DNA from: Dictyobacter aurantiacus
GTDB taxonomy: Bacteria > Chloroflexota > Ktedonobacteria > Ktedonobacterales > Ktedonobacteraceae
Direction of reading: 5' to 3'
DNA: 64,000 nt
NCBI RefSeq assembly: GCF_003967515.1
Contig: NZ_BIFQ01000001.1
Coordinates: forward strand, 1,240,001 to 1,304,000
Shown: piece after piece, positions 46,529-55,574 of the stretch
Layout of the letters: each line of letters begins with the position of its first letter
How positions within the stretch are numbered: position 1 is the first letter of the stretch
Program-made: the position numbers and the translations under genes
Notes under the pieces: generated by a model
What the model was told of the DNA's origin: nothing
Database searches by the model: none
What the model saw: the letters and a program-made list of their open reading frames with translations, nothing else

Positions 46529-46679
46529 TGGTACATTCCTTATAAGTTTCTACTATAAGAAGCCCTACAATGAAATACGAAACGATAGATACACAAAAAT
46601 CTACAAGCACCATAAAAACTCGGTAGCAATATCGCTTCCATGCGCCCTGTCTGTAACGGTGGATGTATACCTTTGGGGT

Positions 46680-47834
46680 TTAAGCGGAATGAGAAGCCAC
46701 GAAACCAATGTATTTCTTTACGCTATCAATGACACGCTGCACTTGCTTACCGGTAAGTTCCGGATACATCGGTAAAGAAACGATCTTTGGAGCCAGAGCT
46801 TCGGTTACCGGGAACATGCCCGGCTTATAACCATATGGAACGCACGCCGGTTGCAGGTGCAAAGGAACGGGATAGTGAACATTGGTGCCGATCCCCTCTT
46901 CCTGCATGAATTGACGGAAACGATCGCGATCAGGGACCTGAATCACATAGTAGCAGTATACGTGTGTGCCCCAGGGACGTACGACTGGAACAGCATCAAC
47001 GATCCCGCGCAACTGCTCGTTGTAGGCATGAGCATGAGCCTGGCGTGCCTCATTCCAACGCTCCAGATGCGGCATCTTGATCAGCAATACCGCCGCCTGT
47101 AGCTCGTCTAAACGACCGTTAGCCCCCACCACTTCATGGAGATAGCGCACTCGCGAACCATGATCCCGATACATGCGCATCTTCTCCGCCAAATCAGCAT
47201 CATTGGTGGTGCAGATGCCGGCCTCGCCAAAGGCGCCAAGATTCTTGCTATAGTACAGGCTGAAGCACCCGATATCACCAAATGAACCAACTCGCTGGCC
47301 TTTATACGTAGCGCCATGGGCCTGTGAGGCATCCTCAATCACACGCAGGCCGTGGGCACGTGCGAAATCCATCACCGGCTGCATCTCTACAGCATGACCA
47401 TAGAGATGAACAGGAAGAATGGCTCGTGTACGCGGGGTCAACACCTGCTCAAGCTGCTGCCAATTCATCAGGTATGTTTCGGGATCGATATCGACGAAGA
47501 CAGGAATAGCTCCGACCGCGGCGATTGCTTCCACGGTCGCGATAAAGGTATTAGCAACAGTGATCACTTCGTCTCCGGCGCCGATACCGCACGCGCGCAA
47601 CGCCAGTTCCAACGCATGCGTACCCGAAGCGTTACCAACACCAAATTGGCATCCACAATACATTGCAAACTCTTGCTCAAATGCCCGCTGCCGAGGCCCT
47701 ATGAACAATTGCATCCCTTCGAGAACTTCTTCAAAAGCTGCCATAATTTCAGGCTTTAAGGCCAGATATTGTGCGCGTAAATCTACCAGAGGAATATTTT
47801 CTGATGACACTCTTTTTGACCACTCCTTAATCAT
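46680..47834 (-). CDS. DegT/DnrJ/EryC1 aminotransferase, WbpE/WlbC-like
   Basis: 384 residues, fold-type I PLP enzyme. It opens IPLVDLRAQY; EDASQAHGA and the PLP lysine in YYSKNLGAFG are present, with GRLDELQAA and HYPVPLHLQP as in sugar aminotransferases. It would aminate C3 of the keto-uronic acid. ATG 47834 has no clear ribosome site; GTG 47810, with AAGGAG 12 bases upstream, would start nearer the conserved IPLVDL. It is divergent from the phosphoglycosyl transferase. Confidence 0.87.
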   Translation of the reverse strand: MIKEWSKRVSSENIPLVDLRAQYLALKPEIMAAFEEVLEGMQLFIGPRQRAFEQEFAMYCGCQFGVGNASGTHALELALRACGIGAGDEVITVANTFIATVEAIAAVGAIPVFVDIDPETYLMNWQQLEQVLTPRTRAILPVHLYGHAVEMQPVMDFARAHGLRVIEDASQAHGATYKGQRVGSFGDIGCFSLYYSKNLGAFGEAGICTTNDADLAEKMRMYRDHGSRVRYLHEVVGANGRLDELQAAVLLIKMPHLERWNEARQAHAHAYNEQLRGIVDAVPVVRPWGTHVYCYYVIQVPDRDRFRQFMQEEGIGTNVHYPVPLHLQPACVPYGYKPGMFPVTEALAPKIVSLPMYPELTGKQVQRVIDSVKKYIGFVASHSA

Positions 47835-48288
47835 AGTCCAAAATGCTTATCACAAAGAAGCTTATACAAATCTTACGTGTTTTTCACTTTTACCGTTATC
47901 AAATTCTATACACTTTTCTACAGTAAAGTTATAGCTTAACCCAATAGGGATCTAAGACATCTGCTATTTGAATCAGCCCGTTTGCACGTCGTCATCTCTA
48001 TAAACCCTTATTATTAATGATAGCAAATAGAAGGTGGATATTGGTTAATTATAAAGGTGTAAGATAGGTTAAACTATGGCTAATCAGTAAAGAATACACA
48101 ACCATAAGCAAAATATGAGAGAAAGGGGGGCTTATGTTTTTATCACCTATTTGCAAACTCTTTACCATATCTCCATAAAAATACTCACCGATTATACACC
48201 TGAGTCATATAACATTGAAATCAGAATTAACAGAGCGAGGGGAACATAAAAAGTTTTACCTCATGTCTGCACTTTTTAGGAGGCAAAC
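47835..48288. other. AT-rich divergent promoter region
   Basis: Separates the aminotransferase and sugar-transferase genes. A partial -35/-10 pair (TTGCAA, 17 bases, CATAAA) lies near 48151-48179. A 14-codon frame (48134-48178) follows an AAAGGGGGG site and could be a leader peptide; nothing else is recognisable. Confidence 0.4.
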
Positions 48289-48963
48289 ATGATTGTTCAA
48301 TCGGCGCCCGGCCGGACGATTAGCATCAATACGGGCTACCTGAGAGCAAAGCGTGCGCTCGATATTGCTTTTATACTTCTCGTCGCGCCTTTTGTTCTTC
48401 TAGTTGGTATTGTTGTCGCGATCTGTATTAAATTAAACTCTGAAGGCCCTATTTTTTTTCGCCAAAAACGCATCGGACAAAATGGGGTCGAATTTGAAAT
48501 GCTTAAATTCAGATCTATGTATGTAAATAGTGACCAAATGGCCCATCGCGAAAAAATTATTCAATACATGAATGGTCAAAAGCTCAATGATGACTCTACA
48601 GGAAAAATGATGTACAAAGATGTTCAAGATCCACGTATTACTAAAGTTGGACGCTTTATCCGTAAAACAAGCCTGGATGAACTGCCACAATTTTGGAATG
48701 TGTTGATGGGTCAGATGTCGCTGGTTGGTCCTCGCCCTCCTCTGCCGTATGAAGTTGAACTGTATACATCCCATGAGTGGCTACGCATGGTTGGCAGACC
48801 AGGGTTAACCGGCACGTGGCAGGTCTATGGACGTTCGCGCGTGACTTTTCAAAATATGGTTGAGATGGACATCGACTACCTCGAAAAACAATCGATATGG
48901 CTTGATTTGAAACTTATCTTTCTCACAGTTCCAGTAATGCTCTTCGCACGCGGCGGTGCTTAA
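48289..48963 (+). CDS. Initiating sugar-1-phosphate transferase (monotopic PGT)
   Basis: 224 residues. One re-entrant hydrophobic helix (about 27-50) after KRALDIAF, then the PGT core: RIGQNG, FEMLKFRSM, KVGRFIRKTSLDELPQ and MSLVGPRPP. These enzymes move a sugar-1-phosphate onto undecaprenyl phosphate, the first committed step of glycan assembly. It lacks the extra membrane helices of long WbaP enzymes. AGGAGG sits 6 bases before the ATG. Confidence 0.9.
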   Translation: MIVQSAPGRTISINTGYLRAKRALDIAFILLVAPFVLLVGIVVAICIKLNSEGPIFFRQKRIGQNGVEFEMLKFRSMYVNSDQMAHREKIIQYMNGQKLNDDSTGKMMYKDVQDPRITKVGRFIRKTSLDELPQFWNVLMGQMSLVGPRPPLPYEVELYTSHEWLRMVGRPGLTGTWQVYGRSRVTFQNMVEMDIDYLEKQSIWLDLKLIFLTVPVMLFARGGA

Positions 48964-49136
48964 TAAATTACAGCATATCTATTCATTTATCTATCTTTAA
49001 TACAGTTTATTACTTTATGGAGTAAGAAACTGTGGTATTATGTTTTCTTCCTTTTATAGGGTGTCAGACTCCCGCCATGCAGGGTCCACTTGCGCGCCCC
49101 CTGCACGCGCGTCCGCTACGCGGCTGCACTGGTTTT

Positions 49137-49186
49137 GTGTGTTGGTGCAGTGCGTGCGCATCTACGCACGCACTGCACCAACACAC
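49137..49186. repeat. 22-bp hairpin, member of a repeat family
   Basis: Arms 49137-49158 and 49165-49186 are perfect complements with loop CATCTA. The core GCGTGCGCATCT and the GC-rich flank (GCGCCCCC, CACGCGCG) recur at 62474-62557. The rest of 48964-49437 is non-coding as far as I can see, apart from an 11-bp hairpin (49367-49377 with 49397-49407) downstream of the regulator gene. Confidence 0.7.
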
Positions 49187-49437
49187 CATGGACTCTTGAG
49201 CACCGCAGGTGCGAAAACCCATGCAGGCCGCAGGCGATGATCATGAAAGTTTGACACGTTCTTCGAATGGGTCTCACTCTCATCGTGCTGGTGATCGTGA
49301 GCGTCTCCGCTCTGGTGACCGCACCTACTCGATTGTTCGTTCAGGAATAACTGTGGTAGCTTACGCCATTGTGCAATACATACACCAAAGGGCTGCATTG
49401 CACAATGACGTAAAAAGTAAAGGGGCCTTAAAAGGGC

Positions 49438-50166
49438 TTATCTGGAAACCACCCGGAGTGGACGAACGTTCTCATCCTCAGCGGAGCGGCGAATCAGGGT
49501 ATAACCAACACCAGGCACCGTGAGAATATAGTGCGGATGGCTTGGATCTGGCTCTACCTTCTGACGTAGATGACGGATGTGCGCCTTGATTAAACAGACA
49601 TCCCCATCACCATCATATCCCCATACATGGGTGACAATCTGGTTTGCGGTACAGACATCGTTCGCATTGATAGCCAGCAGGTGCAGCATTTTACTTTCAG
49701 TAGGAGTAAGACGGCTTGTCTTGCCGTTTACGGTTACTTCGTTGTGCAGGGAATCGACACAGATAGGACCAACATGAATCAGCGATGAGGGCCTGCGTTC
49801 AAGAGTTCCGCGTGACCGACGGCTAACCGCTCGAATGCGAGCCAGCAACTGCGATGGAAAGAAAGGTTTCCGCAAATAATCATCAGCTCCCGACTCCAAA
49901 CAACGCACCTCATCATGCACATCTTTCCCATCCGTCATTACCAGTATCAACGCGTCATGCTTGGTGCGCAGTTCGCGGCACAGGGCCAGCATATCTACAT
50001 CTTTTAGAGCGGTATCCATAATTACCAGATCTGGCCGCTGCTCCAGCCATTCGTTCTGGGCACGCTCGGCTGTATAAGCACGATAGACCTCATAGCCTAG
50101 CGTCTTTAACCAGCTTGTCAGCATCTCTACTAGATCACGATCACTATCGATAATCAGTAATTTCAT
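49438..50166 (-). CDS. OmpR-family response regulator (orphan)
   Basis: 242 residues: a REC domain (about 1-115) and a winged-helix DNA-binding domain (about 145-235, with LTPTESKML and the VGYTL end). The phospho-acceptor is Asp51 (VIMDTA) and the lysine is in LRKPF. The acidic pair is D7-S8 instead of D-D, which may weaken magnesium binding. GGGAGG lies 5 bases before ATG 50166. No histidine kinase gene is adjacent, so its partner is elsewhere. It could control the neighbouring glycan locus, but this is not shown. Confidence 0.88.
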   Translation of the reverse strand: MKLLIIDSDRDLVEMLTSWLKTLGYEVYRAYTAERAQNEWLEQRPDLVIMDTALKDVDMLALCRELRTKHDALILVMTDGKDVHDEVRCLESGADDYLRKPFFPSQLLARIRAVSRRSRGTLERRPSSLIHVGPICVDSLHNEVTVNGKTSRLTPTESKMLHLLAINANDVCTANQIVTHVWGYDGDGDVCLIKAHIRHLRQKVEPDPSHPHYILTVPGVGYTLIRRSAEDENVRPLRVVSR

Positions 50167-50614
50167 TGTCGCCTCCCAGCGCTGTGGTCGCCATCCGTCA
50201 TCCGTCATCACATATACAAATTCAGAATTCACAAACCAGGTAAGGTCTTTAGATAGCAGTGGTCCTTAGATCATCATGGTAGAACCATTATTTTTCTATC
50301 ATGTAAACGCCGCTTGCATGGATATTTTTAACACGCATATCGCTTATCGCTTTATCATTAGCGTACAATGCAATAATAATGTCAGGTAGTGATATGGGCG
50401 AGGAATGCACTACAAGCAGGAACAGATTAGTGGTGTTGTCAACGGAACAGACCGCTGCCCTTCTTGCTTTTCATGCCTTTTTACAACGTTACAATAACAA
50501 AAACAACTATTAATGCAGACTTAGCTTATCGTCTGACAAAGACTATACCCGATACACTTTTAAATTGCAATGCAGCAATGTGGTAATGCGTCACAACTTG
50601 TAGGAGGCATTAAC
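50167..50614. other. Intergenic region with no recognised gene
   Basis: The upstream region of the response regulator; AT-rich, without clear repeats or RNA genes. Confidence 0.4.
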
Positions 50615-50740
50615 ATGAATAGGCATTCTCCGTACGTGACGGCCAGGCTCTTCGTACAAGCCATAACTTTTCTGCAGGCTCCAACAGCGCCAATACGATC
50701 CTGCCAGAAACCTCGGAGGAGAGCTGCCCAATGTCGATAG
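50615..50740 (+). CDS. Candidate small ORF, 41 residues
   Basis: ATG 50615 has TAGGAGG with a 7-base gap, a near-perfect ribosome site. The peptide is basic (RRRAAQCR at its end) with a short hydrophobic middle (LFVQAITFL). It overlaps nothing on its strand. No family recognised; a minus-strand frame covers the same bases. The real coding status is uncertain. Confidence 0.35.
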   Translation: MNRHSPYVTARLFVQAITFLQAPTAPIRSCQKPRRRAAQCR

Positions 50741-50773
50741 ATGTAGGATAACAAAGAAGGAGAGGATACATCT

Positions 50774-50824
50774 ATGCCAGAGTCAATCTTTATGCATAGT
50801 AGAACTGATGTCTTTCAGCGCTGA
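50774..50824 (+). CDS. Candidate micro-ORF, 16 residues
   Basis: ATG 50774 follows AAGGAGAGG by about 8 bases and the frame ends in TGA at 50824. It is the second member of a pair with the 41-residue frame 33 bases upstream. Leader-peptide or chance origin are both possible. Confidence 0.25.
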   Translation: MPESIFMHSRTDVFQR

Positions 50825-50875
50825 AAGGGGATAGAGACGCCTCTGCATAATATGTTCCGTTATCTATGCAAAATC

Positions 50876-51334
50876 TCAGATGGTGCATAACAGACCGATA
50901 GCGATCCCTAACAATCCACCCACGAAGACTTGAATAGGGGTATGGCCAATCAGTTCACGCAGACGTTTCTCGGTCGCTACAGGACTGCCCTGAAAAGCTT
51001 CTTCAATCATCTGGTTAAGAATGCGCGCCTGAATGCTAACAGCACGGCGGACGCCGGCGGCGTCGTACATCACGATACTGGCCAGCACAACAGCGATGGC
51101 AAACTCAGCGGATGCGATGCCCATTACGCGACCAACAGCTGTGGCCAGACCCGTGACAAGGGCTGAGTGAGAGCTGGGCATACCACCAGAGGAGACCAGT
51201 CGACTCAGAGCCAGTTTCCGTTGCTTGAATAATTCGAGAATAGTTTTGCTCACCTGGGCGATACCCCAGGCCAGAAAGGCCGCGATCAGCACCCGATTAT
51301 CCAGTAGAGAGCCATGATTTAACATATATTCCAC
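50876..51334 (-). CDS. Divergent PAP2-family (DUF212) membrane protein
   Basis: 152 residues with three or four membrane segments. GGMPSSHSALV is the phosphatase-like signature of the family, with MYDAAGVRRAVS and GHTPIQVFVGG downstream. Members are predicted acid phosphatase/vanadium peroxidase relatives; substrates may be polyprenyl diphosphates or lipid phosphates. It is the last gene of the CHAP-aroKB-efp run, starting 11 bases after xseB. Confidence 0.88.
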   Translation of the reverse strand: MEYMLNHGSLLDNRVLIAAFLAWGIAQVSKTILELFKQRKLALSRLVSSGGMPSSHSALVTGLATAVGRVMGIASAEFAIAVVLASIVMYDAAGVRRAVSIQARILNQMIEEAFQGSPVATEKRLRELIGHTPIQVFVGGLLGIAIGLLCTI

Positions 51335-51345
51335 CCTTCCCTTTT

Positions 51346-51570
51346 CTATAAATCAAGGGGTGAAAGAGAGGGCGTATCGGTAGTTTCATCCATGCTCAGT
51401 TGCTGCACCGAGAGCTCAGCTTGTTGTAAGAGCTCATTGCAATACTGCGCCAGTTGCATACCATCCTGATACTGCCGCAGTGCCTGGTCAAGTGGCATCT
51501 TTCCTTCCTGCAAAGCTGCTATCGCAGCTTCCAGCCGTTCGAAAGCTTCTTCAAATGACAGCGTTTCCAT
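51346..51570 (-). CDS. xseB: Exodeoxyribonuclease VII small subunit
   Basis: 74 residues: SFEEAFERLEAA, LDQALRQYQDG and a helical C-terminus, the full XseB pattern. It assembles with XseA to degrade single-stranded DNA to oligonucleotides. ATG 51570 lies 11 bases after the xseA stop with AGGGG upstream. Length is normal. Confidence 0.92.
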   Translation of the reverse strand: METLSFEEAFERLEAAIAALQEGKMPLDQALRQYQDGMQLAQYCNELLQQAELSVQQLSMDETTDTPSLSPLDL

Positions 51571-51581
51571 CTTATCCCCTA

Positions 51582-52817
51582 TCAAATCTTTTCTAGTGAA
51601 TCCTGTACCTGCGCCGCGATCTGTCCATCCTGAACCTGAATGGTAATGATATCACCCGGCTGCACCTGCCGGGTGCTGGTTACAACTGCCTCGTCGCGCT
51701 GTTGTCGTACCACCGCATAGCCACGGGCAATGGTTAAGAGTGGGCTTAAAGAGTGCAATTGCAGGCTTACCCCCCGCAGTCGTTCGGCGCGCAGGGAGAT
51801 ACTATGCTGCATATGGGTCTGGAGGCGCTCGGTACATTCATCTATCTGCTGACGGCGCTGCGCGATAATGCTCTGCGGGCTCACGTGCTGCAGGTCACGC
51901 AATGCGTGGGCAAGCAGTGCCTGTCGATCTTCAATGTGTTCCATAATTAACTCGGTCAGCAGTTGCTGCTTCTCCTGCAGTTCGAACTGCCAATCCGCGA
52001 TATCAGGCACAGCGGCCATGGCCGCAGCCGTTGGTGTAGACGCACGGAAATCCGCCACAAAATCCGCGATAGTAAAATCGGTTTCGTGACCGACACCACT
52101 GATGACCGGGATACGAGAACGAGCGATTGCGCGCGCGACAACCTCTTCATTAAATGCCCACAGTTCTTCAATCGAGCCGCCACCGCGCCCAACGATGATA
52201 ACATCGGCCTCACCATGCTCATTGAGCAGATCGAGGGCCGTGGCGATCGAGGCGGGAGCATCAGCCCCCTGTACCTGGGCGGGCGCCAGAATAACCTGCG
52301 CTAAAGGATAGCGATTGCGTAGGGTACGTAGCATATCACGCAGGGCGGCCGCCTGTAGAGAGGTGACGATACCGATTATATCAGGCTGTTGTGGTAATGG
52401 GCGCTTGCGCTCACTATCAAACAGTCCCTCAGCCTCCAGCCGCGCCTTCATCTGCTCAAAACGGCGAAAAAGGGCGCCTTCGCCCAGTTGCATGACGGCA
52501 TCAACATAAAACTGCAGCTTGCCGTCACGTTCATAGAACGCAACACGCCCGTTGACGGCCAGGGCCATCCCATCACGCAAAGTGGGAGCCGCCGTACGCA
52601 GACGTGCCTGCTTGAAGAAGACACAGGACAGTTGGGCATCGCCTTCTTTTAAGGTAAAATAACAATGTCCGGATGGATACGTTTTACAATTCGAGACTTC
52701 ACCGTGCACCCAAATATTCTGCAAGATGTCGTTGGTGTCCAGCAACTCTTTTAGATACAGCGAGAGGGCCGAGACACTGATAGCCGACGGGGCTCCGAGA
52801 GAGTCTTGAAAGAGCAT
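51582..52817 (-). CDS. xseA: Exodeoxyribonuclease VII large subunit
   Basis: 411 residues. An N-terminal OB domain (WVHGEVSNCK, GHCYFTLK), then the catalytic domain with VGRGGGSIEELWAFN and ISGVGHETDFTI, a coiled-coil region rich in Gln and Glu, and a C-terminal GYAVVRQ segment that contacts XseB. GGAGG sits about 10 bases before the ATG. It follows the BCCP-like gene after 5 bases. Confidence 0.93.
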   Translation of the reverse strand: MLFQDSLGAPSAISVSALSLYLKELLDTNDILQNIWVHGEVSNCKTYPSGHCYFTLKEGDAQLSCVFFKQARLRTAAPTLRDGMALAVNGRVAFYERDGKLQFYVDAVMQLGEGALFRRFEQMKARLEAEGLFDSERKRPLPQQPDIIGIVTSLQAAALRDMLRTLRNRYPLAQVILAPAQVQGADAPASIATALDLLNEHGEADVIIVGRGGGSIEELWAFNEEVVARAIARSRIPVISGVGHETDFTIADFVADFRASTPTAAAMAAVPDIADWQFELQEKQQLLTELIMEHIEDRQALLAHALRDLQHVSPQSIIAQRRQQIDECTERLQTHMQHSISLRAERLRGVSLQLHSLSPLLTIARGYAVVRQQRDEAVVTSTRQVQPGDIITIQVQDGQIAAQVQDSLEKI

Positions 52818-52822
52818 ACGGC

Positions 52823-53338
52823 TTATGCCTCCTCCGAGCGATTGATCAGAAACAATTGCTGCCCATATTCCACCGCCTGGCCATCCTGAACCAGAATCTC
52901 GGCGATACTACCAGCGATCGTGCTCTCTACCTCGTTAATCACGTTTAATGATTGAATAGTACCGACGAGCTGACCCGGCTTGACACGATCTCCAACCGTG
53001 ACTAGAGGATTGCCTTTAGGCTTGCCCCAGGAGTGGAAGATACCAACAAGTGGCGCATTGATTGTATGCCTGGGCTCTGTAGTAGCTTTTTCGGATTGGG
53101 TCTCGTCGCTTTCGTCCACGGCGGCGGCAACGGCGTAGGTTGTTACCTCACCCGTGCTCTGCGCCCTGGCTTTTCGCAACACGAGCTGCATCCCTTCGGC
53201 AGGCCGCTTGACCTCGATTTCTGAGACGTCGCTGGCGTCCAGTAACTGTACCAGGCGCTTGAGATGGTCGATGCCAACCCGAGGGGCGGCGCCTTCACGT
53301 GTGATGGTTTCGACTTCATGAGAATTATTGTGGTTCAT
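52823..53338 (-). CDS. Biotin carboxyl carrier protein homologue lacking the biotinyl lysine
   Basis: 171 residues. An N-terminal helical part (HLKRLVQLLDASDVSEIEV), a variable linker, and a C-terminal biotinyl/lipoyl-like domain (APLVGIFH, GDRVKPGQLVG, DGQAVEYGQQLFLI) place it with AccB. Where AccB has E-A-M-K-M-M-N, this protein reads Q129-S-L-N132-V-I-N, so the lysine is Asn and the flanking residues are also changed. It therefore cannot carry biotin by the normal route. No accC follows. It may regulate acetyl-CoA carboxylase or have another scaffold role. Confidence 0.85.
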   Translation of the reverse strand: MNHNNSHEVETITREGAAPRVGIDHLKRLVQLLDASDVSEIEVKRPAEGMQLVLRKARAQSTGEVTTYAVAAAVDESDETQSEKATTEPRHTINAPLVGIFHSWGKPKGNPLVTVGDRVKPGQLVGTIQSLNVINEVESTIAGSIAEILVQDGQAVEYGQQLFLINRSEEA

Positions 53339-53441
53339 AAAACGACTCCATGTATGCTAGCGGACATTGATAGACGTTGCGTCAATGCCCGCCAGTAGCA
53401 GAAGGGTAAACAAGCTCCCTCCTGCTTCCAGTAGTGTGCGG

Positions 53442-53999
53442 CTAGGCGCGCTCAACGTAGGCGCCGGTAGTAGTATTAACACGGATCAAATCATCGGTTG
53501 AGAGAAACAGCGGAACCTGCACGACCAGGCCAGTCTCAGTGGTGGCAGGCTTGGTGCCACCAGTGGCGGTATCACCTTTGAAGCCGGGCTCGGTGTAGGT
53601 AATGCGTAGCACAAGTTTCTCAGGGAGCTCTACCGAAATGGGCTCATCTTCATAACGAATAATGTCGAGCTCCAGGTTATCGATTAGATAATTTTTAGCA
53701 TCGCCTAGCTGCGCCTCGGTCAGCACAATATCGTCATAGGTGCTGGTGTCCATAAAATGATATTGATCACCATCCTGATATTGATAGGTCACATGTGAGC
53801 GATCCAGGTATACGCGCTTGAATTTATCGCCAGCGTCACAGGTGCGGTCAACCGTTGCCCCTGAGCGCAAATTACGCAACTTCATACGCACAATCGCGCC
53901 GCCACGACCGATTTTGACGTGCTGCCATTCCAAAATGGAACACAGTTGCCCTTCAAACTCTATCGTGACGCCTTTTTTCAAATCACCAGTTGAAATCAT
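53442..53999 (-). CDS. efp: Elongation factor P
   Basis: 185 residues, three beta-barrel domains. The domain I loop reads KIGRGGAIVR with Arg32 at the tip, where lysylated EF-Ps have Lys34. TYTEPGFKGDTATGGTKPA is the highly conserved EF-P signature, and VPLFLSTDD the end. EF-P relieves ribosome stalling at polyproline; Pro-rich proteins such as the CHAP protein here would benefit. The arginine type may need no modification or rhamnosylation. Confidence 0.93.
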   Translation of the reverse strand: MISTGDLKKGVTIEFEGQLCSILEWQHVKIGRGGAIVRMKLRNLRSGATVDRTCDAGDKFKRVYLDRSHVTYQYQDGDQYHFMDTSTYDDIVLTEAQLGDAKNYLIDNLELDIIRYEDEPISVELPEKLVLRITYTEPGFKGDTATGGTKPATTETGLVVQVPLFLSTDDLIRVNTTTGAYVERA

Positions 54000-54014
54000 G
54001 AATACTAATCTCCT

Positions 54015-55115
54015 TTAGCGCTGAATCACCAGTTCAGTAGGTGACTGCGTTAATACTTCAACACCATCTTCTTTAATCAACACACAATCTTCAACACGTG
54101 TACCAGTCCACCCGGGAATGTAGACACCTGGCTCAACCGTGACGACCGAACCGGCTGGTAATTTGACATCTTCGGGGGCACGTTGTGAAAGAGAGGGACT
54201 TTCATGAATCTCCAGGCCGACTCCATGGCCTGTACTGTGAATATAATATTCTGCCAGGCCAGCTTCCGCCAGAGCGTTGCGTGCCAGTGCATCGGCTTCA
54301 CGTCCGGAGATACCCGCGTATAAACCCTGCTCGCAGGTCTTCATCGCGCGCAGGACGGCCTCATATATCTCTTTCATGCGCGGCTCGGCAGGTTCGCCCA
54401 GGCAGAGAGTGCGGGTCATGTCGGCACAATAACCCTTATAGCGGGCCCCCATGTCAATCGTAATTAACTCACCGGACTGAAGCTGACGCGAACTAGGAAC
54501 GGCGTGCGGCATAGATCCATTGGGACCGGAAGCGACGATTGAGCTAAATGAGGGTCCATCGGCTCCCAACTCCGCCATTTTACGCGAGATCTCCCAGGAG
54601 ACCTCTTTCTCGGTCATGCCTGGCTGAATCCACTGGCACAGATGCGCGAACGTGTCGTCGGTAATAGCGATCGCCCGTCGCAGTAGTTCCAACTCATGTG
54701 GCTGCTTGACGTCGCGCAGGCGATTGACGATGGTCTCTTCAAATGGATGCAGGCTGAATGTTCCTTCGCCCACCTGGCGCAGCGCATCAAAATCGGAGTA
54801 GCGCAGCACGCTGGACTCAAATCCAATCTTCTTCCAGCCATATTCTTGAGCCAGAGAGGCTATCGATTGCGTGTAGTTGCGTCCAGGGGGGATCACGACA
54901 TGCCACCCAACCGCTTCACGTGTGGCAACCTCGCCGTACAGCAAATTCGTTAGCAGGATTTGCTGCTGCGCGCTCACGATGACAGAGCCAGATCCCTCCT
55001 CATCGTTTAGCCAACCGCTCAAATAAGAAGCGTTCTGCGGGTGCGTGACATAAAAGGCATCCAGACCTTGCTCAGCCATCCACGCCCGAAATTGTTGCAC
55101 GCTCTCTTGACTCAT
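54015..55115 (-). CDS. Xaa-Pro dipeptidase/aminopeptidase (M24B)
   Basis: 366 residues. An N-terminal creatinase-like domain, then a pita-bread catalytic domain: metal ligands in IDMGARYKGYCADMTRT (two Asp), HSTGHGVGLEIHE (His), TVEPGVY (Glu) and GTRVEDCV (Glu). It cleaves Xaa-Pro bonds with two metals. ATG 55115 has AAAGAG 6 bases upstream; ATG 55121 is alternative. It lies 15 bases after aroQ and 15 before efp, the common aroQ-pepQ-efp order. Confidence 0.9.
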   Translation of the reverse strand: MSQESVQQFRAWMAEQGLDAFYVTHPQNASYLSGWLNDEEGSGSVIVSAQQQILLTNLLYGEVATREAVGWHVVIPPGRNYTQSIASLAQEYGWKKIGFESSVLRYSDFDALRQVGEGTFSLHPFEETIVNRLRDVKQPHELELLRRAIAITDDTFAHLCQWIQPGMTEKEVSWEISRKMAELGADGPSFSSIVASGPNGSMPHAVPSSRQLQSGELITIDMGARYKGYCADMTRTLCLGEPAEPRMKEIYEAVLRAMKTCEQGLYAGISGREADALARNALAEAGLAEYYIHSTGHGVGLEIHESPSLSQRAPEDVKLPAGSVVTVEPGVYIPGWTGTRVEDCVLIKEDGVEVLTQSPTELVIQR

Positions 55116-55130
55116 AACCATCTCTTTCTA

Positions 55131-55568
55131 TTACTCGCTTACCAGTGCCGTCAAAGCCTCTAGCGCCATGACATAGACCCGCCATCCCAGGCCGGCTATC
55201 TGTCCACGACATACAGGAGCAATCACTGAATGATGCCGGAACTCTTCGCGCGCATACACATTGCTCAGGTGAACCTCGATCGTTGGCAGCCTGGCATCGG
55301 CAATGGCATCGCGTAGCGCGATCGAATAATGGGTAAACGCACCAGGATTAATGACGATACCAGCGGCCTGCGCGCGCTGCTGCTGAATACAATCGATCAG
55401 GCCCCCCTCGTAATTGGATTGAAAACAGGTGACGCTGACACCCAGTGCTGCGGCACGCTGACGTACCGCTTCATGAATATGCTTCAGGGTCATCGTACCA
55501 TAAATCTCGGGTTCTCGGGTACCCAGCATATTCAGGTTCGGCCCGCTTAAGATGAGGAAATTCTGCAT
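55131..55568 (-). CDS. aroQ: 3-dehydroquinate dehydratase, type II
   Basis: 145 residues. [33 protein letters not shown] and [14 protein letters not shown] are diagnostic. Third step of the shikimate pathway; forms dodecamers. It starts 6 bases after aroKB. Confidence 0.95.
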   Translation of the reverse strand: MQNFLILSGPNLNMLGTREPEIYGTMTLKHIHEAVRQRAAALGVSVTCFQSNYEGGLIDCIQQQRAQAAGIVINPGAFTHYSIALRDAIADARLPTIEVHLSNVYAREEFRHHSVIAPVCRGQIAGLGWRVYVMALEALTALVSE

Positions 55569-55574
55569 CTCTCC

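Noticed and set aside
49162..49398. 78-codon minus-strand frame with a His/Asp-rich stretch (GDAHDHQHDE), like a metal-binding loop
   Set aside because: No ribosome site, and its C-terminal part reads through the 49137-49186 hairpin. At most a remnant.
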